64,000 nt of DNA from Patescibacteria group bacterium (GCA_963169855.1 CAUJCN010000002.1:496001-560000); one strand, 5' to 3'; shown: positions 50,541-58,680, numbered from the stretch's first letter. Numbers and translations are program-made. The notes: a model not told the origin generated them from the letters alone.

Positions 50541-50987
50541 ATGAAAAACATTAACAGAGTATCACAAAACGAATTAAAGGAAGAATGGTACCTAGTAGAT
50601 GCTTCTGGCATTAGAGTAGGAACACTAGCTTCAAAAGTAGCAGAATTATTACAGGGAAAGAATAACGTATTAAAGAGGGACTATCACAAGCCAATGACTA
50701 AAGTGATTGTGATCAACTCTGATAAGTTGGACTTTACATCTAAGAGAGGAATGACTAAATTCTACAAATCATACTCTGGATTTCCAGGTGGATTAAAATT
50801 TGAGTCTTTATCTGAATTAGTAGAAAAGAAATCTGACAGACCAATCATGAATGCTGTAAAGGGAATGTTACCTTCTACAAAGAGAGGAGAGGAAATGTTA
50901 GCAAACTTAAAAGTTTTTAGTGGAGCTGAACACCCACACAACGCACAGTCACCTGTTGCAGTAAATATTAAAGAATTAAAGATCTAA
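50541..50987 (+). CDS. rplM: 50S ribosomal protein L13
   Basis: A 148-residue L13. Signatures: WYLVDASGIRVGTLASKVAE, VIVINSDKLDFTSKRGMTKF, YSGFPGGLKFES and NAVKGMLPSTKRGEEMLANL. It starts 11 bases after rplQ and ends 2 bases before rpsI; the rplM-rpsI pair is nearly universal. Confidence 0.97.
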   Translation: MKNINRVSQNELKEEWYLVDASGIRVGTLASKVAELLQGKNNVLKRDYHKPMTKVIVINSDKLDFTSKRGMTKFYKSYSGFPGGLKFESLSELVEKKSDRPIMNAVKGMLPSTKRGEEMLANLKVFSGAEHPHNAQSPVAVNIKELKI

Positions 50988-50989
50988 AT

Positions 50990-51379
50990 ATGGAATATAC
51001 ATATTCATTAGGAAGAAGAAAAACATCAGTAGCAACTCTAAGACTGTACACAAAACCAGGAAAGAATCTATTGAACGACAAAGCATTAGAAGAAGTGTAC
51101 GCAGATAATCACGTTCAGACTTTAGTGGTAGAACCATTAAAAGCTGCAGATTTAGATCCAAAGAATTTCTACTTTACTGCTAAAACAGTTGGAGGAGGAA
51201 AATTCTCTAGAGTAGACGCAATTAGATTAGCGTTAGCAAGAGCGATTATCAAGCTTTACCCAGAAAAGAAAAAGCAATTGAAAGAACTTGGATTACTAAC
51301 AAGAGACCCAAGAATGGTAGAAAGAAAGAAACCAGGTTTGAGAAAAGCAAGAAGAGCAGAACAGTACTCAAAGCGTTAA
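50990..51379 (+). CDS. rpsI: 30S ribosomal protein S9
   Basis: A 129-residue S9. It begins YTYSLGRRKTSVATLRLYTK, has VGGGKFSRVDAIRLALARAI, and ends KKPGLRKARRAEQYSKR, the basic tail whose last Lys-Arg reaches the P-site tRNA. It is the last gene of the ribosomal block; a hairpin follows at 51401. Confidence 0.97.
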   Translation: MEYTYSLGRRKTSVATLRLYTKPGKNLLNDKALEEVYADNHVQTLVVEPLKAADLDPKNFYFTAKTVGGGKFSRVDAIRLALARAIIKLYPEKKKQLKELGLLTRDPRMVERKKPGLRKARRAEQYSKR

Positions 51380-51400
51380 TCTTTTTCGAAGACTTATACA

Positions 51401-51421
51401 GAAAGGGCCAATGGCTCTTTC
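51401..51421 (+). terminator. hairpin after rpsI
   Basis: GAAAGGGCC, loop AAT, GGCTCTTTC: a 9-bp stem with one G-T pair, 21 bases after the rpsI stop. No T tract follows, so it may stabilise the 3' end or only weaken read-through into yraN. Confidence 0.55.
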
Positions 51422-51438
51422 GAAATTGAAGAACCGTA

Positions 51439-51783
51439 ATGTCGACTTTCTCTAAAGGAAAAGCTATACAAAATCATGTTAAAAAAGTACTCGTAGAAAA
51501 AGGGTACTTTTTTATTGCAGAGAATTTCAAATTTAAAAATGGCGAGATCGATTTAATATTGCAAGATGGAGATTTCATAGTTTTTATTGAGGTTAAAAGT
51601 AGCTGGAATACTGATGTTTTCGAGTTACTTTCTCCTACAAAATTGAAAAGATTTAAAGCTGCAATAGATTACTGGCTAGAGTTTAATGGCAAACAGGATG
51701 CAACTTGGAGAGCAGATTACATCGGAGTAAAAGTTGCCGAGAAAGGTCTTAAGATTGAACACATAGAGTTCATCAACTTCTGA
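51439..51783 (+). CDS. YraN/UPF0102 family endonuclease-like protein
   Basis: A 114-residue protein of the UPF0102 group with a PD-(D/E)XK nuclease fold. GKAIQNHVKKVLVEKGYFFI starts the fold. The core is KNGEIDLILQDGDFIVFIEV followed by Lys-Ser, giving Glu, Asp and the E-x-K pair. The family is linked to DNA repair or recombination, but its substrate is not settled. It follows the ribosomal block by 60 bases, a common neighbourhood. Confidence 0.85.
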   Translation: MSTFSKGKAIQNHVKKVLVEKGYFFIAENFKFKNGEIDLILQDGDFIVFIEVKSSWNTDVFELLSPTKLKRFKAAIDYWLEFNGKQDATWRADYIGVKVAEKGLKIEHIEFINF

Positions 51784-51789
51784 TATAAT
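51784..51789 (+). promoter_or_regulatory. -10 box of the methyltransferase gene at 51811
   Basis: TATAAT directly after the yraN stop codon region, 21 bases before the ATG. The leader would be about 14 bases. Confidence 0.55.
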
Positions 51790-51810
51790 TTTTAGATTTA
51801 ATCAACATAT

Positions 51811-52416
51811 ATGACTTTTCAAGAACTTTGGTGGAAAACAGGAATAGCAAAGTGGTTAAAAACAAGAAGATTCGCATTTATTGTAAGAACAATGGGATTA
51901 GATCTTACAAGAGAGACTGAGATGTTAGAGGTAGGAAGTGCTACTGGTAAAGATTTCATTGCATTTTTGAAAGATTATCCAAACTTCAAAATTACGGGAA
52001 TCGATATTGATAAATACGAAATTGATCACCCAACTGCCGTACAAATTCAAGGAGATGCCGAGAATTTACCGTTTGAAGACAAAAGCTTTGATTTCGTTAT
52101 TTCTTTAGGACTTTTAGAACATATCGAGCCAATTGAAAAGTTGAGCAAAGTTATCATGGAAATCGATAGAGTAGCCAAGTCTTATTGCATAGTAATTCCA
52201 GCAATAAATACACGAATCGAACCTCACTTGAAATCTTGGAGATGGCAGTTAAGAGATCGAAACTATAAAAAGCAGTTTAAACACGCTGGAGTAAACTACT
52301 ACAGTGATGATGCCTGGACTAAGTTTACAGGCTTTAAGGGCGCTAATACGAAGAGATTTTGGTATATTCCTGGGTTGATCAGCAATCTTGTAATCTACAA
52401 AACTGAGAATGAATAG
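51811..52416 (+). CDS. class I SAM methyltransferase
   Basis: A 201-residue methyltransferase of the Methyltransf_11 type. MLEVGSATGKDFIAFLKDYP is motif I, ITGIDIDKYEI the second strand, and NLPFEDKSFDFVISLGLLEH then motif IV. The substrate cannot be told. A tryptophan- and arginine-rich C-terminal part (SWRWQLRDRNYKKQF) may bind an acidic partner. It is a single gene with its own promoter. Confidence 0.82.
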   Translation: MTFQELWWKTGIAKWLKTRRFAFIVRTMGLDLTRETEMLEVGSATGKDFIAFLKDYPNFKITGIDIDKYEIDHPTAVQIQGDAENLPFEDKSFDFVISLGLLEHIEPIEKLSKVIMEIDRVAKSYCIVIPAINTRIEPHLKSWRWQLRDRNYKKQFKHAGVNYYSDDAWTKFTGFKGANTKRFWYIPGLISNLVIYKTENE

Positions 52417-52458
52417 ATGTTATTGCCGCATTGATTAGCAGGAATTGACCAATAGTGA

Positions 52459-52464
52459 TAAAAT
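52459..52464 (+). promoter_or_regulatory. -10 box of the zinc-ribbon gene
   Basis: TAAAAT, then ATAGTC, then the ATG at 52471: 6-base spacing. Confidence 0.5.
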
Positions 52465-52470
52465 ATAGTC

Positions 52471-52842
52471 ATGAATAACACAACTTTCAACATTCCAAGA
52501 AATATTATTCCACAGTTCTGCGATAGATGCGGATCACAACATCAACCGTCAGATATGGAAATTGTAAGCACCGAAGAGATGCAGGTAACTGCTCGAATTG
52601 AGTGCAGTAATTGCAAAGCTACATATCTTATGCACATTACCATGCCTATGGATGGAGTAGTGTCGGGAAAAAAGTCTCTTTTTAAAACTGACTTAACTCA
52701 AGGGGAAATTAAAAAATTCTCAGAAGTTGCAGAAATCGAAAACGAGGAAATTCTTGACTCAATAATTGCAATGAAGAAAGTAAAAAGTTTTAGTGATTTG
52801 AACAATTTAATCTCTAATAATTCTGACGAATTTGCTGACTGA
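52471..52842 (+). CDS. small zinc-ribbon protein
   Basis: A 123-residue protein with a four-cysteine zinc ribbon in its first half: FCDRCGSQH and, after a beta segment, IECSNCKATYLMHIT. The second half is helical and acidic. I do not know the family. The fold could bind nucleic acid or act as a structural knuckle. Its 3' end overlaps the convergent recF gene by 36 bases, so mRNAs of the two genes are complementary there. Confidence 0.7.
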   Translation: MNNTTFNIPRNIIPQFCDRCGSQHQPSDMEIVSTEEMQVTARIECSNCKATYLMHITMPMDGVVSGKKSLFKTDLTQGEIKKFSEVAEIENEEILDSIIAMKKVKSFSDLNNLISNNSDEFAD

Positions 52843-53892
52843 TTTGGTTTCCGAATCGATTTCAGTTTCTTCAGCTGAGGTTAAAATAGATTGTTCAACA
52901 TTTTTCACTATAATTCTTCCGCAGATTTCTCTATTTTTTGTATCTAATTCTGACATTAAATCATCAATTAAGAAAACTGGAGATTCATCCTTAACTTTTT
53001 TGAGTAGAGAATACTGTGTAAGTTTGTAAATAAATGCCCCAACACGCTGTTGGCCTCGAGATCCTAAATATCTTAGATCCATCTCGTTCATAAATATGCT
53101 AATTTCGTCCCTATGAGCTCCATAGAGGCTCTTTCCAGCTCCAAGCTCCTTATGGCGACCAGTTGCAATTTTCTCTTCTAAAACACGCATATATTCGCTA
53201 AATTTGTCCGAACTTCCAGAAACATCCACATGTTCTTTGTAGATTATTGTTACTGGGGTGTACCGTTCAAGCTCAACTTCTTTTGAAGTATCATTCAGAG
53301 TCTGAATGTAATTGATTCTATGTTGATAAAGCTTGTGAGAAAGATCGATTAATTTACCATCCCAAAAGCCCATTCCAGAATAATCAGATTCGCCGTCTTT
53401 TATGAGTTTAATCTGAGCGTTTCGTTGCTTGATAATTTTTTTATATTCGATCAAAGTCAACCTGTAATCCCCGTCAATTTTTGATAAAAATGTGTCCAAA
53501 TCGTCTCTTCTGACTGTTGCATCCCCATCAACTAGGTTCACACTTGCTGGGGCAAATAGCAAAACTGGGATTTTATCTCCAAGTCTTGATGGAACAACTG
53601 CTTTTTTATTGAGTAGAGCGGAGATTTTACCTTCTTTCGTGACTAATTTTTCTGATATGCTTTGATTGTCCAATTCCGCCTCAACCCTAGCTAGTTCTGA
53701 GTTATGTGATACTAATTGACCAACTTGCTCGATAGTTCTGAAAACCTTGTTGTACGACAAAAAGTAGATAGACTCTAAAAGATTAGTTTTCCCAGAACCG
53801 TTTGGAGCAATAACTATATTCACTCCTGGTTCGAAATCTGCTGATAAGGACTCGATATTTCTGTAATTTTGTAAACTGATCCTCTTAATCAT
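52807..53892 (-). CDS. recF: DNA replication and repair protein RecF
   Basis: An SMC-like ATPase that helps load RecA at gaps, with RecO and RecR. The 361 residues contain IKRISLQNYRNIESL, Walker A APNGSGKTNLLESIYFLS, the RecF signatures LLFAPASVNLVDGD and LYGAHRDEISIFMN, the GSRGQQRVGAF signature motif and Walker B PVFLIDDLMSELD. The ATG at 53892 is chosen: TATTAT ends 6 bases before it, and an upstream ATG would precede that box. No dnaA or dnaN is next to it. Present with recA 4 kb away. Confidence 0.94.
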   Translation of the reverse strand: MIKRISLQNYRNIESLSADFEPGVNIVIAPNGSGKTNLLESIYFLSYNKVFRTIEQVGQLVSHNSELARVEAELDNQSISEKLVTKEGKISALLNKKAVVPSRLGDKIPVLLFAPASVNLVDGDATVRRDDLDTFLSKIDGDYRLTLIEYKKIIKQRNAQIKLIKDGESDYSGMGFWDGKLIDLSHKLYQHRINYIQTLNDTSKEVELERYTPVTIIYKEHVDVSGSSDKFSEYMRVLEEKIATGRHKELGAGKSLYGAHRDEISIFMNEMDLRYLGSRGQQRVGAFIYKLTQYSLLKKVKDESPVFLIDDLMSELDTKNREICGRIIVKNVEQSILTSAEETEIDSETKSVSKFVRIIRD

Positions 53893-53898
53893 AGTTGA

Positions 53899-53904
53899 AT
53901 AATA
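53899..53904 (-). promoter_or_regulatory. -10 box of recF
   Basis: TATTAT on the minus strand, then TCAACT, then the ATG at 53892: leaderless spacing of 6. Confidence 0.6.
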
Positions 53905-53990
53905 TTTTACCATCTAAATGAAAGTCTAATCTTATTTCTAAGATGAGTATATGGAGGTATAATTCACTTATTATTTTCAAATCTTTTTCT

Positions 53991-54479
53991 ATGAATGTAA
54001 TTCGAAATTGGATAACCTCCGACGGTATATTACCTGAACATGCAGATCTAGAGATTAGGCAAGTTTATGTTTGGAACTGGACAACAGACGACAAGATAAT
54101 TCTCGTTTCAAAGAATGGAACTTCTTGGCAATTTCCAGGTGGACACCCAGAAGCAGGCGAGAGTATTGACGAGGCAGCAAAAAGAGAAATGTGGGAAGAG
54201 GCCGGACTAGATATTTCCGAAATAGAGTCTACTTTCTTTGGATATTATGTAATTACAGAAGAAGATGAAAATGGAAGCCAAACTTATCTTCAAGTAAGAT
54301 TGAAACTTTCTTTAGGAAAATCATCTAGTGAATTAGATCTACAAACTCACGAAGCAGAAGGAGATAACGATTCAATAAAATTTGTAGAAGCTGTTACTCT
54401 TGAAGAAGCTACTTCTAGAATTTCATGGTTGAGTAGTACAGATGAGTACAAAGCTGTTGTTACAGAACTGAATCAATAA
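53991..54479 (+). CDS. Nudix hydrolase
   Basis: A 162-residue Nudix enzyme. The box GGHPEAGESIDEAAKREMWE, EAGL matches the consensus GX5EX7REUXEEXGU in full. Before it comes WQFPGG, and the N-terminal IRQVYVWNWTTDDKIILVSK strand is typical. The substrate is unknown. The ATG at 53991 is preferred over 53943 because a TATAAT box (53958-53963) lies between them. It is divergent from recF. Confidence 0.87.
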   Translation: MNVIRNWITSDGILPEHADLEIRQVYVWNWTTDDKIILVSKNGTSWQFPGGHPEAGESIDEAAKREMWEEAGLDISEIESTFFGYYVITEEDENGSQTYLQVRLKLSLGKSSSELDLQTHEAEGDNDSIKFVEAVTLEEATSRISWLSSTDEYKAVVTELNQ

Positions 54480-54481
54480 AG

Positions 54482-54594
54482 TCTGCAACAGCCTTAGCTG
54501 AGCATTTAACCAGCTATCGAAAACCTCAGGAAGAGCAAAGTCAGACATTGTCAGAGATTTAATCCTGGAAGAGATGAAGAAGAATCCTCTTTAG
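54482..54594 (+). pseudogene. remnant of a ribbon-helix-helix protein with one frameshift
   Basis: In one frame, 54482-54520 reads ALAEHLTSYRK. In the next frame, 54520-54594 reads KTSGRAKSDIVRDLILEEMK, then KNPL and a stop. Joined, they match the helix-turn-helix part of CopG/RHH antitoxin-like proteins ('L..L...tGrsKSdivR.ail'). Restoring one A in the AAAA run near 54520-54523 would fuse the frames. No start codon or N-terminal strand is present, so it looks like a decayed fragment. A sequence error in the run is possible. Confidence 0.4.
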
Positions 54595-54628
54595 GCCCCA
54601 CTTGATAGCAGCACAAGGCCTTTCCCTA

Positions 54629-54657
54629 TTGACAAAATCAGCATTATCGTTTATTTT
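54629..54657 (+). promoter_or_regulatory. consensus-like sigma70 promoter of the acidic protein gene
   Basis: TTGACA (54629-54634), a 17-base spacer, then TATTTT (54652-54657). The start would be near 54664, with a leader of about 22 bases. It is the only perfect -35 hexamer at correct spacing that I noticed in the window. Confidence 0.7.
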
Positions 54658-54685
54658 ACAGGCGAGTATTTATTAGATTTTAACT

Positions 54686-55048
54686 ATGCCTAAAAAAGCA
54701 AAAACAGAATTAGAAGAAGAGAAGAAAAAAAAGAAAGCTCCGAAGCAAGAGGAGAATGATGAAATGCATGATGTTCCAATGGAAGATATGCCGGAGGGAG
54801 ACATCGAAGAAGGAGAGATCGACCATGGAGATACCTACGAAATGGGTAGAATCCAATCCGACCAAGACGAAGAAGATGAGAAAATTGATCTAAAATCAAT
54901 TCCTACAGAAACTTTAACTGGAGATGATGATGAAGAACCGTTAATCGACGAAGATATCAATACAGAAGATAAGGACGACTTTATTGATGACAACTTTGAC
55001 AGCGATAATCCTTTTGATTTGGAAGACGAGCCTGAATCATCTTATTAA
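54686..55048 (+). CDS. highly acidic protein, 120 aa
   Basis: A low-complexity acidic protein. A Lys/Glu-rich start (KAKTELEEEKKKKKAPKQEE) is followed by about 90 residues with very many Asp and Glu (EDKDDFIDDNFDSDNPFDLE). It is probably disordered. The overall design, a small basic head and a long acidic tail, recalls the RNA polymerase delta subunit or nucleic-acid mimics, but there is no clear homology. It has a strong promoter and lies directly upstream of tig, 48 bases apart, so it may be abundant. The role is unknown. Confidence 0.65.
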   Translation: MPKKAKTELEEEKKKKKAPKQEENDEMHDVPMEDMPEGDIEEGEIDHGDTYEMGRIQSDQDEEDEKIDLKSIPTETLTGDDDEEPLIDEDINTEDKDDFIDDNFDSDNPFDLEDEPESSY

Positions 55049-55095
55049 AATATTTTTTACATTGTTAATAGAATTGAACTATTGACCGCAGAATT

Positions 55096-56184
55096 ATGGA
55101 AGACAAATTTAAATACAAACTAGTAGAAACAAAGAAGAACGTTAAAACATTCGAAGTTACTGTAGATAAATCTTTAGAACAGGAATACTACGAAAAAGCA
55201 TTTCAGAAACTTTCAGCAGATATTAAGATCGCTGGATTTAGACCTGGAAAAGCTCCTAGAGATGTTGTTGAACCAAAAGTTGCATTAGACGCTCTTAACG
55301 AAACAGTAAATTCTCTTTTGCCTGATGTTACTGTCAAGGTTCTTGTAAAAGAAAACATTACACCTTTGGGAAGAGTTGAGTACGACATCAAAGATGTAAA
55401 AGGAGAGTCAGAAATGGTTTATAAGTTTACTGTACATACTTATCCGGACATAGATGTTTCGAAAGTAAAGAAGATCAAAGTAACTGCAAAGAAAGACGAG
55501 GTTAAAGAAGATGAAGTTGATTCAGTAATTAGAAATATTATTAGAAGCACTTTACCTAGAGACAAGTGGGCAGGAGAAGAAAAAGCTGAAGATGAAAAGA
55601 TATCTAAAAAAGATGAGAAAAAAGAAGATGCAGTTTCTGTAGATACAACATTCGAAATTACAGATGAATTGGTAAAAGAACTTGGATACGAAGATGCTAA
55701 ATCTGTAGAAGAATTGAGAAAGAGTGTTAAAGAATCTTTGAATAAAGTTAAAGACAATCAGTATGAATCTGAACTCTTAGAAAAAGGTTTGGAAGAAGTT
55801 CAAAAGATTGTTGAAATGGAAATTCCTCATGATATGGTTCACCACGAAGCGGATCATAGACAAGCTGACTTTGAAGCAAGATTAAAACAAATCAACCTCA
55901 ACGTTGACGAATATTTGAAGGCACAAGGAAAGACTATGAAGGAACTTCACGATGAGTGGGAAAGGGATATTGAAAAGATGATTTTCAGAGATGTGTTTGC
56001 TGTTCAATTAGCGCATCAGGAAAAACTTATTCCAAGCGAAGAGGAACTTGATACAGAAATTGATAAAATTGAGGATGAAATGACAAAAGTCAGATACAAG
56101 GGAGACCAGAGAATGAGAGATCAGTACAGAACAATGGTTTCTGTAAACAAAGGTCTTCAGAAATTCTTAGAATGGCTTAAATAG
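55096..56184 (+). CDS. tig: trigger factor without PPIase domain
   Basis: Ribosome-bound chaperone for new chains. The N-terminal ribosome-binding domain (1 to about 115) has the signature GFRPGKAP (about 47-54), which contacts L23. In full-length trigger factors a FKBP-like PPIase domain follows; here residues about 150-190 are only a charged linker (EKISKKDEKKEDAVSVD). The C-terminal helical arms follow (about 190-362), ending MVSVNKGLQKFLEWLK. At 362 aa it is about 70 shorter than the E. coli protein (432). PPIase-less trigger factors are known in some bacteria. It overlaps a convergent gene by 8 bases. Confidence 0.93.
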   Translation: MEDKFKYKLVETKKNVKTFEVTVDKSLEQEYYEKAFQKLSADIKIAGFRPGKAPRDVVEPKVALDALNETVNSLLPDVTVKVLVKENITPLGRVEYDIKDVKGESEMVYKFTVHTYPDIDVSKVKKIKVTAKKDEVKEDEVDSVIRNIIRSTLPRDKWAGEEKAEDEKISKKDEKKEDAVSVDTTFEITDELVKELGYEDAKSVEELRKSVKESLNKVKDNQYESELLEKGLEEVQKIVEMEIPHDMVHHEADHRQADFEARLKQINLNVDEYLKAQGKTMKELHDEWERDIEKMIFRDVFAVQLAHQEKLIPSEEELDTEIDKIEDEMTKVRYKGDQRMRDQYRTMVSVNKGLQKFLEWLK

Positions 56185-57454
56185 AGTAGCTTTGCTTATA
56201 AGCAATTTTAAACTGAACATATTGAAAAAGGAGTTGCGATAATTCATCCAGCTCCTTTTCTGTTAGCCTAACTTCTTCTGCCTCACCTGTTGTAAGATCT
56301 AAAAAAGCGAACCTAACTCTTTCTATATATTTAAGAAGTTCGATTCTTTCAAATTCATCGAATAATAAGACGTCTCTAACAAAAACTCTGCCTTCTTCAG
56401 ATTGTTTAGATCGTCTCATCATTCTGCAAGCTTGCACTAAAATATACATTTTTGCTTGGAATATATGTGTTGGCATGTCGGATCTATGGTGGCTTTTGAA
56501 GTCTATGATTACTGACCCGTTTGCGGTACTCACAATCATATCTTGTCTTGTATTTATTACTGTTGAGATTGCACCTAGTTGATTCAGCTGAGAGAACCAG
56601 TAATCTTTACCTGATCTATTCGGGAAAGTAACTTTCAAGTCCACGGGGACTTCACTTTCACTGTCCGCAAGTAGTGGATTTATAAAGTCCAGATCATTTT
56701 CGAAGTAACTTAAAATTACATCTATTGCTCTGAACACTCTGTCGATGTATTTACCAACTACTTCACGAATTTGGATCATCAGATCATAATTTGAAGCCGG
56801 GAAAGCTTCGCCTAATTTTCTTATTAGAATTATTAATATCTTTATTCTCTTTTGAATTGCCGACTGATCTTCCTGATCTAAACTATCTAGATAAACTTGA
56901 ACAGAGAGTCTGTCGATCCCATCGTATGCTTTTGGATCTCCAATTTGATCCCATGCAGATTCGATTTCCTCTGTAGTATTAGTGTGTATGGGTTTTGATT
57001 CGGTAGAAATTTGTGTTTGAAAGTACAAAGGCAATGTTAATTCAAATGTTGATCTTGAAATAATTAAATCCGAATTGTTTGGATTTTGCAGAAGTTCAAG
57101 AATTGCAGATGGGATCATGTGTAAAACATTACCAAGTTGCATATTTTCATCGGGTTTAGAATCTACTTCAGGATTATTGACTTTAAAAGTTCCAACTTCT
57201 AAATCTAGTCCATGGAGAAATTCGAAAATATTTGTAATTGAACATTTTGATGATACTAGAGCCGAAGATCCATTTGATTGTAGCAAAGCCTTGTTTACTG
57301 CTGGCGATTCTTTATCCCAATTCACATAAACATGGAATAGATTACCCTTAGGTCTGTGATAATTTTTTATAATTTCAAGAATGCTTTTTTCTGGGGATTC
57401 AATAGAGGCAGGAGAAGTGACATCTGGGTTGTATTTCCCAAAAGCCCATTCCAT
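56177..57454 (-). CDS. RecB-like PD-(D/E)XK nuclease family protein
   Basis: A 425-residue protein. The C-terminal third contains TRQDMIVSTANGSVIIDFKS, then HIFQAKMYILVQA. This fits the RecB/Cas4-type nuclease core: Asp, then D-x-K, then Q-x3-Y. The first 270 residues are helical and not recognised. No helicase and no cas genes are next to it, so it is not a Cas4 in a CRISPR locus. The ATG at 57454 is preferred to the TTG at 57460. It converges on tig and is divergent from recA, 144 bases away. The nuclease call is inference from motif spacing. Confidence 0.6.
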   Translation of the reverse strand: MEWAFGKYNPDVTSPASIESPEKSILEIIKNYHRPKGNLFHVYVNWDKESPAVNKALLQSNGSSALVSSKCSITNIFEFLHGLDLEVGTFKVNNPEVDSKPDENMQLGNVLHMIPSAILELLQNPNNSDLIISRSTFELTLPLYFQTQISTESKPIHTNTTEEIESAWDQIGDPKAYDGIDRLSVQVYLDSLDQEDQSAIQKRIKILIILIRKLGEAFPASNYDLMIQIREVVGKYIDRVFRAIDVILSYFENDLDFINPLLADSESEVPVDLKVTFPNRSGKDYWFSQLNQLGAISTVINTRQDMIVSTANGSVIIDFKSHHRSDMPTHIFQAKMYILVQACRMMRRSKQSEEGRVFVRDVLLFDEFERIELLKYIERVRFAFLDLTTGEAEEVRLTEKELDELSQLLFQYVQFKIAYKQSYSI

Positions 57455-57598
57455 AATCAAATTTTGTTATTAATTAACATCAACATTGAAGTTAGTTTAA
57501 AACAAAAAGTTTTTATCTGTCAAACTTGTATTCTATTACATTTACAAAAACGCATAGTGGGGTTTAAACTGAAATTGTAGATATTAAATTACTCATTT

Positions 57599-58633
57599 AT
57601 GGCAAAAGCCTCAACACAAAACGAAGATACAAAGACTGCACTTACAACAAACAAAGCTAAATTGGAAGCTCTTCAAGCTGCAATGCAACAAATTACTAAG
57701 CAATTTGGAGAGGGATCAATTATGACTCTTTCTGATGATAAGATCAAAAAGATGGACGTAATTCCAACAGGAGCAATTTCTCTGGATATTGCATTAGGAG
57801 TTGGTGGAATTCCAAAGGGAAGAATTGTAGAAATTTATGGACCAGAGTCTTCAGGAAAAACTACTTTGGCTTTAAATATTTTAGCCGAGGCACAGAAAGC
57901 TGGAGGAGTGGCTGCATTCATCGATGCAGAACATGCTTTTGATGCTGAGTATGCAAAGAAGCTAGGAATTAAAACCGAGGAGCTTTTGGTTTCTCAACCA
58001 GACCACGGAGAGCAAGCATTAGAAATTTTAGAAACTCTTTTAAGATCAGGTGCTGTTGATATCGTTGTTGTTGACTCAGTTGCAGCATTGACACCTAAAG
58101 CCGAAATCGAGGGAGATATGGGAGATTCACACATGGGTCTTCAAGCTAGATTGATGTCTCAAGCGTTAAGAAAGATTACTGCCATCGCAAATAAAACTGG
58201 AGGAACAGTAATTTTCATTAACCAGTTAAGGATGAAGATTGGAATTATGTTCGGAAATCCTGAAACAACAACTGGAGGTAACGCGCTTAAATTCTATGCA
58301 TCTGTAAGAATGGACATTAGATCAAAAGAAAAAATTACCAAGGAAGATTCTATCGTTGGTCATGTAGCTAGAGTAAAAGTTGTTAAGAACAAAGTTGCGC
58401 CACCATTCAAAGAAGCCGAGTTCGAAATTGTTCATGGTGATGGAATCGACAAAATTTCTAGTCTCTTGGACGCAGCTTTGAAATTCAATGTTATCGAAAA
58501 AGCAGGTGCCTGGTTTAAGAGAAATGGTGAGAATCTAGGACAGGGTAGAGATGGAGTTAAAGAACTTTTGAGAAATGATAAAAAGCTTCTTCAAGAAGTT
58601 TGGAATGAAGTAAAAAAAGCAGCTGGACTATAA
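57599..58633 (+). CDS. recA: recombinase RecA
   Basis: Strand-exchange ATPase of homologous recombination and the SOS response. The 344 residues show Walker A GPESSGKTTL, AAFIDAEHAFD, Walker B VDIVVVDSVAAL, loop L1 MGDSHMGLQARLMSQALRKI, INQLRMKIGIMFGNPETTTG for loop L2, and KFYASVRMDIR. The C-terminal domain ends without the acidic tail of E. coli RecA. It has its own terminator. No lexA or SOS box was noticed upstream. Confidence 0.98.
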   Translation: MAKASTQNEDTKTALTTNKAKLEALQAAMQQITKQFGEGSIMTLSDDKIKKMDVIPTGAISLDIALGVGGIPKGRIVEIYGPESSGKTTLALNILAEAQKAGGVAAFIDAEHAFDAEYAKKLGIKTEELLVSQPDHGEQALEILETLLRSGAVDIVVVDSVAALTPKAEIEGDMGDSHMGLQARLMSQALRKITAIANKTGGTVIFINQLRMKIGIMFGNPETTTGGNALKFYASVRMDIRSKEKITKEDSIVGHVARVKVVKNKVAPPFKEAEFEIVHGDGIDKISSLLDAALKFNVIEKAGAWFKRNGENLGQGRDGVKELLRNDKKLLQEVWNEVKKAAGL

Positions 58634-58653
58634 CCTATTCTGTTTGATTTTTT

Positions 58654-58680
58654 AGAGACGCTGAAAAGCGTCTCTTTTTG
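58654..58680 (+). terminator. intrinsic terminator of recA
   Basis: AGAGACGCT, tetraloop GAAA, AGCGTCTCT, TTTTG: a perfect 9-bp stem with GNRA loop and T tract. Confidence 0.92.

Noticed and set aside
54480..54628. A structured non-coding RNA in the gap before the acidic protein.
   Set aside because: No strong nested stems, promoter or terminator was found, and part of the gap reads as an RHH protein remnant.
55096..56184. Trigger factor broken by deletion of its PPIase domain.
   Set aside because: The frame is intact, with both flanking domains complete and a natural charged linker; this is a known compact form rather than a pseudogene.
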